Below are positions 33,250 through 44,387 of a stretch of 64,000 bases of DNA, one piece after another. Below the pieces are notes generated by a model. The model did no database searches and was not told the DNA's origin. It worked only from the letters and a program-made list of their open reading frames with translations. The first letter of the stretch is position 1. Each line of letters begins with the position of its first letter. Source of the DNA: Megascapheus bottae. Taxonomy: Eukaryota; Chordata; Mammalia; Rodentia; Geomyidae. The position numbers and the translations under genes are program-made. The stretch is from contig JANJXV010000154.1 of the NCBI GenBank assembly GCA_024803745.1, positions 682,001 to 746,000 of the forward strand. Reading direction: 5' to 3'.

Positions 33250-35199
33250 TGAACACAGAAATATGCCTTCCAGGTCAAACACTTTCCACATTTGTAATAT
33301 TCATAAGGTTTTTCTCTCCTATGTGCATTTTATACTTACTCATGCGTTCATGATGGATTTTTCATATTCTTATATTCATACGATTTTTATCCTGTGTCTG
33401 TGTGGTATCATGCAAACTCAACTATGAGTTCTTCAAAAAAATTTCCCTTTCATTTTATTCATAGGATTCTATCCTGTGGGTGTTTAGTGATAAATCTTGA
33501 CTTGTGCCTTCTGGGGAAAAGACTGAACATTTGCTACATTCATTAAGGGTTTTATCTTGTGTTGGTTCTGTGACACAAGCTGAGTTTTCTTCCACAGACT
33601 AAAAAGTCTTTCCTATTTATTACATTGCTAAGGCTTCTCATATGTGTGAACTCTGTTACGCTTCCTGAAGGGTGAATACTGCACGAAAGACTTTCAACTT
33701 TGGTTATATTCCTAGGGTTTCTAATATGTTTGAATTCTGTTATGCCTCCTTTAATGTGACTTCCATCTGAAGGTCTTACCACATTTGATGCACTCGTACA
33801 GTTTCTCTCCTGTGTGTGTTCTCTGATGCAATTTGAGGGAAGACTTCCATTTGAAAGACATTCCACATCGGTTACCTTCATAAGGTTTTTCTCCTGTTTG
33901 AATTGTCTTATGCATGTTGAGGTTTGGCTTCTGTGTGAAGGACTTTCCACAGATGTTACACTCATAAGGTGTTTCTCCTGAGTATATTCTCTGATGAACA
34001 TGGAGTTTTACCTTCCATTTGAAAGACTTTCCGCATTCACTACATGCATAAGATTTCTCTCCTGTGTGTGTTCTGTTATGACCATCAAGATATGACTTCC
34101 ACTTGAAGGTCTTTCCACATTTGTTGCACACATAAGGTTTCTCTCCTGTGTGTGTTCTTTGATGCAATTTGAGGGAAGATTTCTGTCGGAAAGACTTTAC
34201 ACATTGGTTACATTCATAAGGTTTCACTCCTGTGTGTATTCTCTGATGAACACGAAGTTTTCCCTTCCCTTGGAAAGACTTTCCACATTCATTACACTTA
34301 TAAGATTTCTCTCTCCTGTGTGTGTTATTTGATGAACTCGAAGGTGTATCTTCTGGGTGAAAGACTTTTCACATTTGTTACATTCATAAGGTTTCTCTTC
34401 TGTGTGTCTTCTCTGGTGCAAAGTGAGGTATGATTTCAGTCTAAAAGTCTTCCCACATTTATCCCATTCATAAGATTTCTCTTCTGTGTGAGATCTCTGA
34501 TGTGTGCTGAGAGCTGAATTCTGGGCAGAAATTTTATTACGTTCCTCATATTCATAAGGTTTGTCTTCTCTTGGAGATCGAGGTTGGAGCGTCAGGTCTG
34601 ACTTCTCAGAAATTAATTTTCACACTTGATGTACGCATCACATATCTCAGGATATTTGCTCTGAGGTATTGTAAGGCGTATTTCATTACTGAAAGATTTC
34701 TCACATTCACTACATATATGAGGAGTCTCTCCTGTGTACATTTTCAGATGTGTAGTGATGGTCGGTGTTAAGTACAATATTTTTCATCACACAGTACATT
34801 TAGCAGTTTTCCTCCCTCCCTGAAGAATTTCTTGGGCAGGGAGAACAGAATTATGATACTGCAGATCTTTTGGACTGTCACAATCATGAATAAAATGCTC
34901 TGAATAGCCGATGGATTTTTTAAGAACAGGAGACATACGAGATCTATATGCAGCATGCATCTCATCAGGCTTAGGAGACAGAAGCATGTTCTGACACTTT
35001 ATGAACTCCTCAGTCCTCACCCCTAAGTTGTTACCGTTATTACTAATCAGCTCTGGATTATGTGTAGAGCTCAAATTTAAAGTTGTTGCTAATCTCACGT
35101 TTTCCTCCACTTCGATACTACTTGCAACTGCTACTTCACAAAGACATTCATGTGGACTTTCCTGGCAGGTCTTGAACACATTTTCCATTACCTGGACTT
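33250..35199 (-). pseudogene. Zinc-finger exon with broken C2H2 array
   Basis: Acceptor tcattttag at 35,200. The spacer (VMENVFKTCQESPHE...) stays open to TGA TGA at 34,789-34,784, which falls where the first finger needs its second Cys. About ten to eleven finger units follow. Well-preserved ones include YECNQCVKSF (34,220), YVCNKCGKTF and YACSECGKSF. Others have lost ligands: EWDKC, EGNRC and HKTIQ. The linker HTGEKP is frequent. A 2-bp AG expansion (gagagagaaat, about 34,310) and an indel at about 34,615 shift frame, and TAA at 33,751 ends the last open block. Finger linkers remain recognisable down to about 33,290. Confidence 0.85.
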
Positions 35200-35639
35200 C
35201 TAAAATGAGTCATAGAAAAAAAGACACAAACATACATGAGATACAAATATTCCTTACTGTAAAGGTAATGACTTTACTTTCCCATCCTAAGTGTTAGATA
35301 TTTTAAAATATAAAAGTGGAAATTGATTTGTGAGAAATATATGCTTTTCTCTCTAACATATTAAGAAAATGATATTTTACAATGACCAATAATGTTTTTC
35401 TGTGTTTTAGTTCTCTTTTTATATCACAGGAAATATTTATTGAAATTACCCATCTATGTATTGCTACAGTTTTAAGCTGAGTACTAACTATAACATACCT
35501 GCAGCTGTTTTTTTTCAAATACTGTTTTGTTTATACATTGAGGAATAGCTGCCTTTCTTTTATTTTTGAGAAATAATCTAAATACTGTGCTGTTTTGCAT
35601 CTTTTTAAAAGTTTCTTCTCTTTTCTTTTCTTTTTTTTG

Positions 35640-35790
35640 TAGTTCATAGGCCTCGGTCCTGTCCCTGAACACTTCAGCAGAAGACTATAACCCCTATCCT
35701 TGAGCTACAGCCCCACATACTCTTTTCTAGAGTTAACTACAGATAAGAGTCTCAGGTCCTGAGTAGCAGATAGGATTACCTTACCCAGTT
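35640..35790 (-). mobile_element. Antisense B1-ID fragment
   Basis: cctcggtcctgtccctgaacacttcagcag ... ataagagtctcaggtcctgagtagcagataggattacc. Confidence 0.65.
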
Positions 35791-36129
35791 TCAATGCTGT
35801 TTGCTTATTAACCATTAACTGAGGAACACGAATTTTTTCTAGATTCAGCGGCCACAAGTTTGGTGTATATGTCTGTTTGCCTTTGATCCAAGCAAGAACG
35901 ATTCTTGAGAGTAAGGACTTACACGTATATCCCTTCAGTTACAACTTCTCACTAAAGTCTCAATTTAGGTATTTGTGGGAATTTTGAAATTTGTTTCTTT
36001 CCATTTGAAGTCTTATAAAAATTCCTTTTCTAACACTCCTGTCCCTCAGAACCATGGAAGACCAGAAAATCCCCAGCTCATTGTCTAGTTAATTTTCTTA
36101 TGTTGATTGAAACTTTGTTGTTTTTTTTT

Positions 36130-36310
36130 CCTTCCATTCCTGGGTTTGAACTTAGGACCTAACCACTGTCCTTGGGTTTTCTCAAGACTAGTACCCTACC
36201 AATGAAGTCATTACTTCTGGCTTTTTCTATGTATGTGGTAATAAGGAATCAAACCTGTGTCTTTGTGCATGCTAGGCAAGCACTCTACCACTAGGCTCAA
36301 TTTCTGGTGG
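36130..36310 (-). mobile_element. Antisense ID-like dimeric SINE
   Basis: ttccattcctgggtttgaacttagg ... gtgcatgctaggcaagcactctaccactaggc. Confidence 0.85.
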
Positions 36311-36437
36311 AAAGGTCTGGTTCTGAATACCAGTCTCTTCCTACCAGCATAAAGATATTATCCTTATCAGAGAATAATGCCCTGACTTATTCCTTGTTTG
36401 CTCAATCATTTATAGTCTTAGTTTTAAACAAATGAAA

Positions 36438-36440
<3 letters not shown>

Positions 36441-36491
<51 letters not shown>
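36441..36491. repeat. (CTTT)n microsatellite
   Basis: About 12-13 perfect CTTT units abutting the next SINE. Confidence 0.95.
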
Positions 36492-36720
36492 GTTTTGTGG
36501 TCATGGGACTTGAATTCTAGACCTGGCTGTTCTTCCGGAGCTCTTCAGCTCAAGGCTACTGCCCTATGTCTTTAGCCTCAACCCCACTTCTCATTTTCTA
36601 TTGGTTCATTGGAGAGAAGAGTCTAAGGTGTTTTTGTGATAGGTCAGTCTTTGAACCTTGATCCTCAGATCTCAGCCTCCTAAGTAGCTAGGATTACAGG
36701 CATGAGCCACGGGCTCATGG
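36492..36720 (-). mobile_element. Antisense B1-ID dimeric SINE
   Basis: tcatgggacttgaattctagacctgg ... ctcagcctcctaagtagctaggattacaggcatgagccac. The CTTT tract probably grew from its A-rich tail. Confidence 0.88.
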
Positions 36721-36819
36721 CTTTCTCATTTTATTTTGTTTCACAGTGATTTCTACAGAGAAATCTAACTTTAACTCTACTGCCACATAGAATTCATCAT
36801 ATCACCCTATGATTCTTGG

Positions 36820-36992
36820 TGCCGGGGGTTTGGGCTAGCATGCACAAAGACCCGGTTCAGTTCCTTGGTACTACATACAAAGAAAAAGCCAGAAGTGGTG
36901 CTATGACTCAAGAAGTAGAGAGCTAGCCTTGAGAAAACCCAAGGACCATGCTCAGGCCCTGAGACCAAGCATAGGCTTGGGAAAAGAAAATG
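36820..36992 (+). mobile_element. ID-like dimeric SINE
   Basis: gggggtttgggctagcatgcac ... gaaaaagccagaagtggtgctatgactcaag ... caggccctgagaccaagc. Confidence 0.8.
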
Positions 36993-37134
36993 ATTCTTGA
37001 TTCACTCACAAAGAATTCCATAGGTTCCACACAGGATTTAGGGTAACTAAGAATATTATTGCTCAGTACATCACAACATGAACTTACCAATGGGGCTCAG
37101 GCTCCAACATCAATATGAAGATGCATTCACTCAC

Positions 37135-37224
37135 GTGTGATATTCTTGTCAGAGGAATTTCCTATCCAGAATTCTGTACAGTGCTCTAGCTTGTCAATTA
37201 ATACAGGTTTGGGAACACAGGGCC
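37135..37224 (-). CDS. KRAB-b type exon
   Basis: A 90-bp exon between aatttacag and gtgagtg. Joined in phase it reads GPCVPKPVLIDKLEHCTEFW, matching the KRAB B/b pattern (xPKPxxIxKLExxxxxW). It ends one base into a codon that is completed by the finger exon at 35,199. KRAB-B exons are often about 96 bp, so this one is slightly short. Confidence 0.75.
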
Positions 37225-37399
37225 CTGTAAATTAGAAACAGTAGAGAATTATTGCTTATGCTGTGTCATCATTGTTTAAGTTCGCAGACATCCTACTCAC
37301 ATGTTATGTATTAAATCTTTTTTCTCATTTCTCACTGGCTCCATGGTTGACTCTTCCCCAGCTCTGGATTCATTTTCTATGGCATAAACTTAGCTGTCT

Positions 37400-37655
37400 T
37401 GCTCAAGGCTAGAAAAATACCAGTTTGAGTCCCAGCTCCACTTACATGCATAGGTCTTCATGCATGCTAGGCAAGCACTCAACCACAAAGTCAAACTCTT
37501 GACACTCCACTAACATTTTTGAGGGGTTACTTGGAGTTATAGAGTTTCATGGCAATTTTTATGCCATTGCTGGCTTCAAATTAGAATTCTTAGGTTTCTT
37601 CCTCCTGAATATTTTAAGAATACAGGCATGAAACATTGCACCTAGTGCCAGGTTT
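37400..37655 (-). mobile_element. ID half and B1-like remnant in KRAB intron
   Basis: tcttcatgcatgctaggcaagcactcaaccac (ID, to about 37,495), then a degraded B1 part (ggggttacttggagttatagagtttcatgg ... aatacaggcatgaaac). Confidence 0.6.
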
Positions 37656-37900
37656 CCATTATAAACTCACTGTTTAGTGATTTGTAGATCCTATTTCCAA
37701 TAATGATATATATTCTATTCTGGATGGTTTATCCACTTACAATTACTGTGTAAGTTTGGAATGTCATCTCCATTAGAGGAAACATAATTTAGAACTGTTG
37801 TCAAAGTATCCTGAATGTATCCTGAAGAATGAGTACAAAATTACCTTAGGTTTTCTTTAGAAAGTAATGATAATTCTCAGGGCCTGGAATCTTTCATTTA

Positions 37901-38140
<240 letters not shown>

Positions 38141-38224
38141 TTAGCACTGAGTTATAAACACACCATGTCTGGAATTTTATTCTTTTTTTGTTGGAATTGT
38201 ATTCCTTTACTTAAATGTTTAGAC

Positions 38225-38420
38225 TTACATGTAATATTGACCTGAAAAGCTTAGGGATGGTGCCTAGGCCCAGAGTTCAAGTCCCAAGACCCACAAAAAA
38301 ATAAAAAGGCAAGCCAGGTCATCCTAGCTACTCAGGAGACTGAGATCTGAGGACCATGGTTCAAAGCCAGCCTGGCACAAAATTCCATGACACTCCTTTC
38401 CAATTACCCACCATAAAATG
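38225..38420 (+). mobile_element. ID fragment and B1 monomer
   Basis: ttagggatggtgcctaggcccagagttcaagtcccaag, then a B1 at about 38,310-38,410 (cctagctactcaggagactgagatctgagg). Confidence 0.75.
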
Positions 38421-38669
38421 TTTAATGGCTTGTGGCATGTCATGGGAGAGCAATTGTGGTATCGACAAAAATAAGTCGAGGGAGTAGATTTAGGTTATAA
38501 ATGGAATTATTCCATTGAAAAGGAACTACATTATATGATGACATATGCTGGTACTGTGAGAATATTGCAAAATCTTAGGGTATCAAGTAATAATACTATG
38601 AAGTACACCCAGAATGTTAATGTTCTATGTCTGGCATAATAATCACTTGGGGAAGAAACTTTTTTTTTC

Positions 38670-38915
38670 TTTTTTTTGGCTGGGGGATTTGTAAGGCTTG
38701 AACTCTGGGCCTGGGCACTGTTCCTGAGCTCTTCAACTCAAGGCTATCACCCTACCGATGAAGCCACAGTGCCATTTCCCATATTCTAGTGGTTAACTGT
38801 CGATGAGAATCTCATAGACTTTCTAATGCGCAGGCTGGCTGAACCAAATCTTTAGATATCAGCCTGATATCTGAGTAGCTAGGATTACAGGTAGAAGTCA
38901 CTGCACCTGGCAAGA
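38670..38915 (-). mobile_element. Antisense B1-ID dimeric SINE
   Basis: aaggcttgaactctgggcctgggcactg ... gagtagctaggattacaggtagaagtc. Confidence 0.85.
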
Positions 38916-38999
38916 AATTTATTTCTTGCTGTTTTATACTACAAATTTACTGTATGTTTTACTTTTTCAAAAAGACTGAGGATGACCTTTGTTCTGTAT

Positions 39000-39130
39000 A
39001 TAATGGGAAGAGGGGTAGGGAGCTGTGAGCAGAAGAACTGAGGGGCAATACTCAGGGTAGGACAATAGCCTTAAACTAAAGAGCTCACGGCCCAAGATCC
39101 AAGCCCCATGACTTTCCCCACTACCCCACA
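39000..39130 (+). mobile_element. Partial sense ID-like SINE
   Basis: gggagctgtgagcagaagaactgagg ... gcccaagatccaagccccatgac, followed by an A-rich tail. Confidence 0.55.
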
Positions 39131-39229
39131 AAAAAAAGGGAAAAAAATTGGAGATTGGAGAGGATTTTCTAAAAAGAATATATAGAAATAGTAGTTCAAA
39201 ATGTAGAAAGAAGTTCAATATTAACAGTC

Positions 39230-39860
39230 ATGAGAAAAATTAAAATTACAATGAAATCATTACTTTAAATATGTTAATATAAATATAGTTTTAAACAAAA
39301 AGATCCACATACACACAGACAAACACACACACACACACATATAATGAAACAACTTTCAAAGTCTATTACTGGGAAGGTAGTGAGAAGAAGTAGAACTTTG
39401 GAATAGTCCTGTAAGGAATATAAAGCAATCAAAAATTGCGTGGAGAGTGCTAAAAAAGTGCTAAATATAGAAGTACATAGAAATATGTTCCAACACTTCT
39501 ATTTCTAGATTTGTACCTAATGGAAGAGAAAGCAGAGACTAGAACAAATATGTGGAGAATCCATTCACAACTATTAATAATAATCAAAAGATAGAAATAT
39601 GCAAAACAATGCATTGAAAAGGAAGAACATTTTACTATATTTTACAGATGAATCTTGATTACAGTAAACTAAAAATACAGCAGTCATAAAGGAAGAGCTA
39701 GGGTATGTTTTCCCTTCCAGAGCTTCCAAGGATCAACAAACCCTTAGAGCCAAAAAGCACGATGGTTCCAGAGAATGGAGTAGAGAGGAACAGGTGCAGA
39801 ATGTTTAATGATTATACATGGAAGATGAAAATTGCTCTAGATGGATAGAATGAAGAGAGA
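39230..39860 (+). mobile_element. Ancient L1 3' end
   Basis: Highly diverged sense L1 sequence. The order resembles the end of ORF2 and the 3'UTR in old mammalian L1s (aaaattacaatgaaatcat, ggtagtgagaagaag, ttctatttctagatttgtacc, gaatccattcacaa, cattgaaaaggaagaac). A short (CA)n tract at 39,325-39,341 interrupts it. No open frame. Confidence 0.55.
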
Positions 39861-39884
39861 ACTGTACCCTAAACAATGGTTATG

Positions 39885-40435
39885 TAGCCACACAGGATGG
39901 GACACACCTATACTCCCTGATCTTGGGAAACTCAAGAAGGATTTCTAGCCATCCTAGATGCATGGAAAGATCTATCATAAAAACTAATGTGGAGGGGCTG
40001 GGAGTTTGGCATAGTTGTAGAGTGCTTGTATGAAGACGAAGGTTCAATTCCGCAGTACCACATACACCGAAAAAACCAGAAGTAGTGCTGTGGCTCAAGT
40101 AGAAGATCACTAGGCTTGAGGAAAGCTGAAGGACAGTGCTCAGACCGAGTTCCAGCCAAAGGGCTTGTTTAAAAAAAACCGGAAAGCTGAGCATGATGGG
40201 GTGGAGGCTCACTTCTATAATCCTAGCTACTCAGGATGCTGAGATCTGAGGATCAAGGTTTAAAGCCATCCTGGCACAAAAAGACCTGAGACACTTATCT
40301 CCAATTTACCTTTAGAAAATGGGAAGTGGGGCTTGGCTCCAGGGTAAGGTGGTAGCCTGGAGCTGAAGAGTTCAGGGATAGTGCCCAAGCTGAATGCAAG
40401 ATCTATGACCCACCAAAAAAAAAGAAAAAACAAAA
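39885..40435 (+). mobile_element. Sense SINE cluster (B1, ID dimer, B1-ID dimer)
   Basis: B1 remnant at about 39,885-39,965; ID dimer at about 39,990-40,180 (ggggctgggagtttggcatagttgtagagtgc); B1-ID dimer at about 40,185-40,435 (ataatcctagctactcaggatgctgagatctgagg), ending in an A-rich tail. Confidence 0.85.
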
Positions 40436-40833
40436 AATAATATGGAAAAATTTGGATTCTATGAATTTTATCAAGCATATAAATGTCTTTTTTTGCTGTT
40501 GAAATAACAAATTGTATGGAAACATTTTAAAAGTTTTTACCTAGAAATGTACACCACAAATGGAATTAATAACAAACACAAAATATGCAAAAGATACAAA
40601 TTATCACAATATGGGTATCCTGCTTTTGTATCTTTTCACTGACTCCTCTTCAAATGAGTCACATATTCTGAATTATTTCTCCCAGTCGATATATGCCACA
40701 CATGTTAGCTTGTACTGAACGTCTTGGGAAATCAAAAGCAAATACTAAGCAAATGTGTGTTAGATTTTGTCAACAGTGATATTTCAAATATAAATCCCTA
40801 CTCATTGCATTATTTAATATCAATGCCGGAATC
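40436..40833. other. AT-rich intergenic before duplication copy 2
   Basis: No gene or repeat recognised. Its counterpart upstream of base 1 is outside the window, so whether the duplication extends left of 40,834 cannot be judged. Confidence 0.5.
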
Positions 40834-40879
40834 TAACTTACACTGGCAGAATCTTCAATCTTTTGAGAATCTTCAAAAG

Positions 40880-43020
40880 GGTGTGTAAATATTTAGGATC
40901 GTTATGTCTTCCTGGAGGAGAGATCCCTTTAGTAGTATGTAGTAACCTTCTTTGTCTTTTCTTACTATTTTTAGTTTGAAGTCTATTGTATCTGATATGA
41001 GGATGGCAACTCCAGCCTGTTTATGGGGGCAGTTAGCTTGATAGAGTTTATTCCAACCTCTCACTCTCAAAAGATGATTGTTTTTGGGTAAGATGTGTCT
41101 CTTGAAGACAGCAGAACGATGGCTCTTGCTTTTTGATCCAACTAGACAGCCTATGCCGTTTAATTGGAGAGTTAAGTCCATTGATATTGAGAGTTAGGAC
41201 TGAGAGATATTTATTAGTTCCTACCATTTTTAAAAGCTTTTAGTAGGGCCTGTGTCTTGACAGTTCTTGTGGTCCATAGATGGTATGCTGTTTAGGTGCC
41301 ATTTCTTTCCCTATGTTGCATTTATCTTGGTTTTCTATGTATAGAGCATCTTTGAGAATTCTCTGTAGTGTTGGTTTTGTTTCGACATATTGTTGCAGCT
41401 TTTCCCTGGAATGGAATGTTTTTATTGTTCCCTCAGTTATGAATGAGAGCTTAGCTGGCTACAGTATTCTTGGTTGGTAGTTATTTGATTTAAGGGCATG
41501 ACATATATGCTTCCAGTCACTTCGTGCTTGCATGGTCTCTGCTTTGAAATCTGGGGTTATTCTGATTGGTTTGCCTTTATAGGTTACTGATCCCTTTTCC
41601 CTGGCTGCCTTTAGGATCTTTTCTTTGGTTTCTATTGATCCAGTTCGGATCACAATGTGGCAGTGGGATGTTCTTTTCTGGTCAGGCCTGTTTGGGGTTC
41701 TAAAAGCTTCTCGTATCTGGATGGACCTGCCCTTCTGGATATTTGGGAAATTCTCTGAGATGATTTCCTGAAGTATATTTCCAATACCATTGACCTCTTT
41801 CTCCACGCCCTCCTCAATACCAACTAGCCTTAAATTAGGCTTCCTAATTGTATCTTGGAACTCCTGAAGCGCTCCCCCATATTTCCTAGATTTGGATTGA
41901 CTCATTTTCTGTTCATTCTCTATAATAACTAAATTATCTTCAGCCCCGGAAATTCTCTCCTCTGGGTTGTCTAACCTGCTATCAAAACTATCTACTTTAT
42001 TTTTCATCTCCCTTGCTTCTAATTGCTCATTTTTGATGCCTTGCATCTCTTGTTTTAGATCATGTATGGATTTCTTTATCTCCTTGATTTCCTTTTGAGT
42101 GGTTAGCTCAGTAGCTTTATTTTCTTTGGACATTTGCTGGAGTTTGGTCACGTTTTTATTTGTGGATTCTTTGAATTCATCCATCTTTCTTTGAAAAACC
42201 TTTATTATGGCCTCCTTTATGGCTTTTTCTTTTTCACTTATCACTTTGTTTATGCTTTCCTCTTGTTCAGCTATGTCTTCCACTATTATCTCTTTCTTTA
42301 TATTTTCACATTTTCCATTAAGGATGTTTATCAATTGCATTTGTGTAGCACTTGGAAGACTCTCCTCTAGGTTTGCCAGTGACTGTTCCATTGTCTGTTT
42401 ACCTTGTGTGTGGGATGTTGTTTCTTGATTTAAAATTTTTCTTGAGTTTCTTGTTCTGCCCATTTGAAAATGGGAGCAAGATTACTACTAACTACGATTA
42501 TAGTTTTTCAGATATAACCAACCTAGACCTCTGTAGCTGGCAGACACTAGATGTTCGCAAGTTTTGATTGGTATTATCACTCTTTCTTTTTCTGCACTTA
42601 CAGACCAGTCTAATACAACCACTGATAAGCGATTTATACCCAAAACAATAAGCCTCTCAATCCAATCTCTATTGTCTTTAAGTCCCTCTGAGCCTAGAGA
42701 ATAATTAACCACCTACATATACAATATTGCTTAACAGCCATCAAGTGTAGATCCGTGCAGTATAAGGGTTGAAAGACCAGCAGAGGTCCAGAGATAGAAA
42801 AAAGAATGAGAGAGTTCAGGGGTGGTACAAGAGGATTAACGTAGGAGTGTAAGAATATTGTAGTAAAGAAGAAAAGGTATAGAATAAGGATAACTGGAAT
42901 AAGTTGGTAAGAAGGTAGCATATTTGAGTACAAAGTTTGGAAAGTATTAGAATAAAACTCATGTGTTGCTGCATGTCTAGCTCTTAGCCCAGTGGCCTCA
43001 CAGTGAACCATGGGATGGAT
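40880..43020 (-). mobile_element. L1 element C, 5' half only
   Basis: Same breakpoint and content as L1-A: 5'UTR (43,020-42,464), ORF1 (42,463-41,240) and the ORF2 start (ATG 41,227, broken off at 40,880). It is the least damaged copy here. The ORF2 start keeps the Cys and QETHL that are mutated in A, but the frame shifts just after. Confidence 0.9.
41240..42463 (-). pseudogene. L1 ORF1 copy C: 334 codons uninterrupted to an amber
   Basis: A continuous 334-codon ORF1 starts MGRTRNSRKILNQE and ends NNYQPRIL at 41,459. It includes the coiled-coil region and the RRM/CTD part (QIREAFRTPNRPDQKRTSHC). The 4-bp deletion of copies A and B is absent (NLVIIENEQKMSQSK is continuous). The amber at 41,459-41,461 takes the place of the Tyr in the usual LYPAKLS motif. 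The in-frame tail is open, and its TAA is TAT here, giving about 12 extra codons to 41,240. An ORF1p lacking the end of its CTD would be expected to bind RNA poorly. Confidence 0.85.
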
Positions 43021-44387
43021 CTGTTTTTCTTGTCTACGTTGAGGGAAAGGGGTATTTCACAAGATGCAGAAGCGAAGATTTCAGAAGCAAATGCTGTGAG
43101 TGAATTAGCTCGTAAAAAGCATTTTTATTTTCTTTTATTTTCTACCAGTTTTGGGGCTTGAATTCAGGGCCTGAGCATTGTCCTCGGGTTTTCTCAAGTC
43201 TAGCCCTCTGCCACTTGAGCCACAGTGCCACATCTAGATTTTCTATCTATGTGATACTGAGCAATCAATCCCAGATCTTCATGGATGCTAGGCAAGCACT
43301 CTACCACTATGCCAAACTCTCAACGCTGACATAGTAATTATAAAGTCATCATCATCATATCAAAATATCGTTTCTCCTAAAAGAATGAACACTTATCTAT
43401 GTGTGTAATGCTTTTTTTTAAATTTCACTAATTCTTCTGTGTTTTTCCCTCTTGCATATTTTACACATGACAGCAAAGCAAATCATCAATAAAAAAGTGA
43501 TTAGGATACAGAAACCTAATAATATCCTAGTAGATTGACGTCAAAAATATGTGCAAGATGCCCTGTGTGTTTGACCTAGTGGGAGAGTCCTTGGCTACCA
43601 CACAAAAAGGCTCAGGTTTGATTCCTCATTACCACATACATAGAAAACGCTGCAAGTGGTGCTGTGGCTCGGTGGGACAGCTAAAGCCTAAAAAAAGCCC
43701 AAGAACCATGTTCACACTCTGAGATCAGTCCCAAGACTACCAAAAACAAAAAAAATTCGACAAGGGGCAAAATGCAGGCAGAGAAGGCACTGTGAAGCAA
43801 ATGTTTTGTAAAGGTAGAGGGCAATATTGACCCTTAAGTTTGGATCTTACCTAAGAAAGTCTCCTTGAGCCTGAGACCAGATGGGTAGTTGGGCCTAGTG
43901 GAAGATATTGGGATTGGACAAAAAAGGTGTGCTGTTTACTACATCCACATGTATACTGTGAGATTGGAGGAGAGATTCAGACTCCAGTATGTCTTTGGTG
44001 AGGTCTTCTCTGAGCAAGGATCTTTGGTCATTGGGCCCTGAAAGGTGACCCTGCCTCCCTCACAATGGAACAGAATATGGAACCCTGGTAACCAAGCCAC
44101 TGTAACTAACAACCAACTCAAGCCAGCTCACTTGGCCTTTGGCTCAGGAGGAAGAAAGATGTTCCTGTGCTGTTGCCAAAGGTCAGGAAACTCGAGTCTC
44201 AGGCATGGAAGTTGTGGATGTCTTACTCGAAGATGTACATGCTAGATCATTGCCAAGCCACAAATCCAGTATAACAGGCCTTTCTCTAAGAAGAAGGCCA
44301 GGAAAATCCAGGGCAACCAGATGAGGTATATTTCTAAGAAGAAATGTATTGGACCCCATCATCCTCCCCACACACTACAACTTTCTT
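43021..44387 (+). repeat. Spacer segment S, copy C
   Basis: Third S copy, at offset about 40,830 from S-A. It contains both ID SINEs (about 43,135-43,330 antisense; about 43,555-43,750 sense), a very short (TCA)n tract and the RalGDS-like N-terminal exon remnant. It shares some variants with S-B (CGA at the Arg codon; gtgtgctgttt) and others with S-A, a mosaic pattern. Confidence 0.9.
44159..44350 (+). pseudogene. RalGDS-like N-terminal exon remnant (S-C)
   Basis: ATG at 44,159 opens a Cys-rich start with Phe replacing the second Leu (MFLCCCQRSG), then RRCTC and the TAG shared with S-B. The following basic segment resembles those in S-A and S-B. Same caution on family. Confidence 0.4.

Larger units (their letters stand above)
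35200..37134 (-). other. Intron of the KRAB-ZNF gene with SINEs and a microsatellite
   Basis: About 1.9 kb between the KRAB-b and finger exons. It holds antisense SINEs at 35,640-35,790, 36,130-36,310 and 36,490-36,720, a sense ID at 36,820-36,990 and a (CTTT)n tract. Confidence 0.7.

Noticed and set aside
33290..34500. Regular ~84-bp periodicity suggesting an array of repeats
   Set aside because: It is the C2H2 finger period with HTGEKP linkers, not a CRISPR or satellite array.
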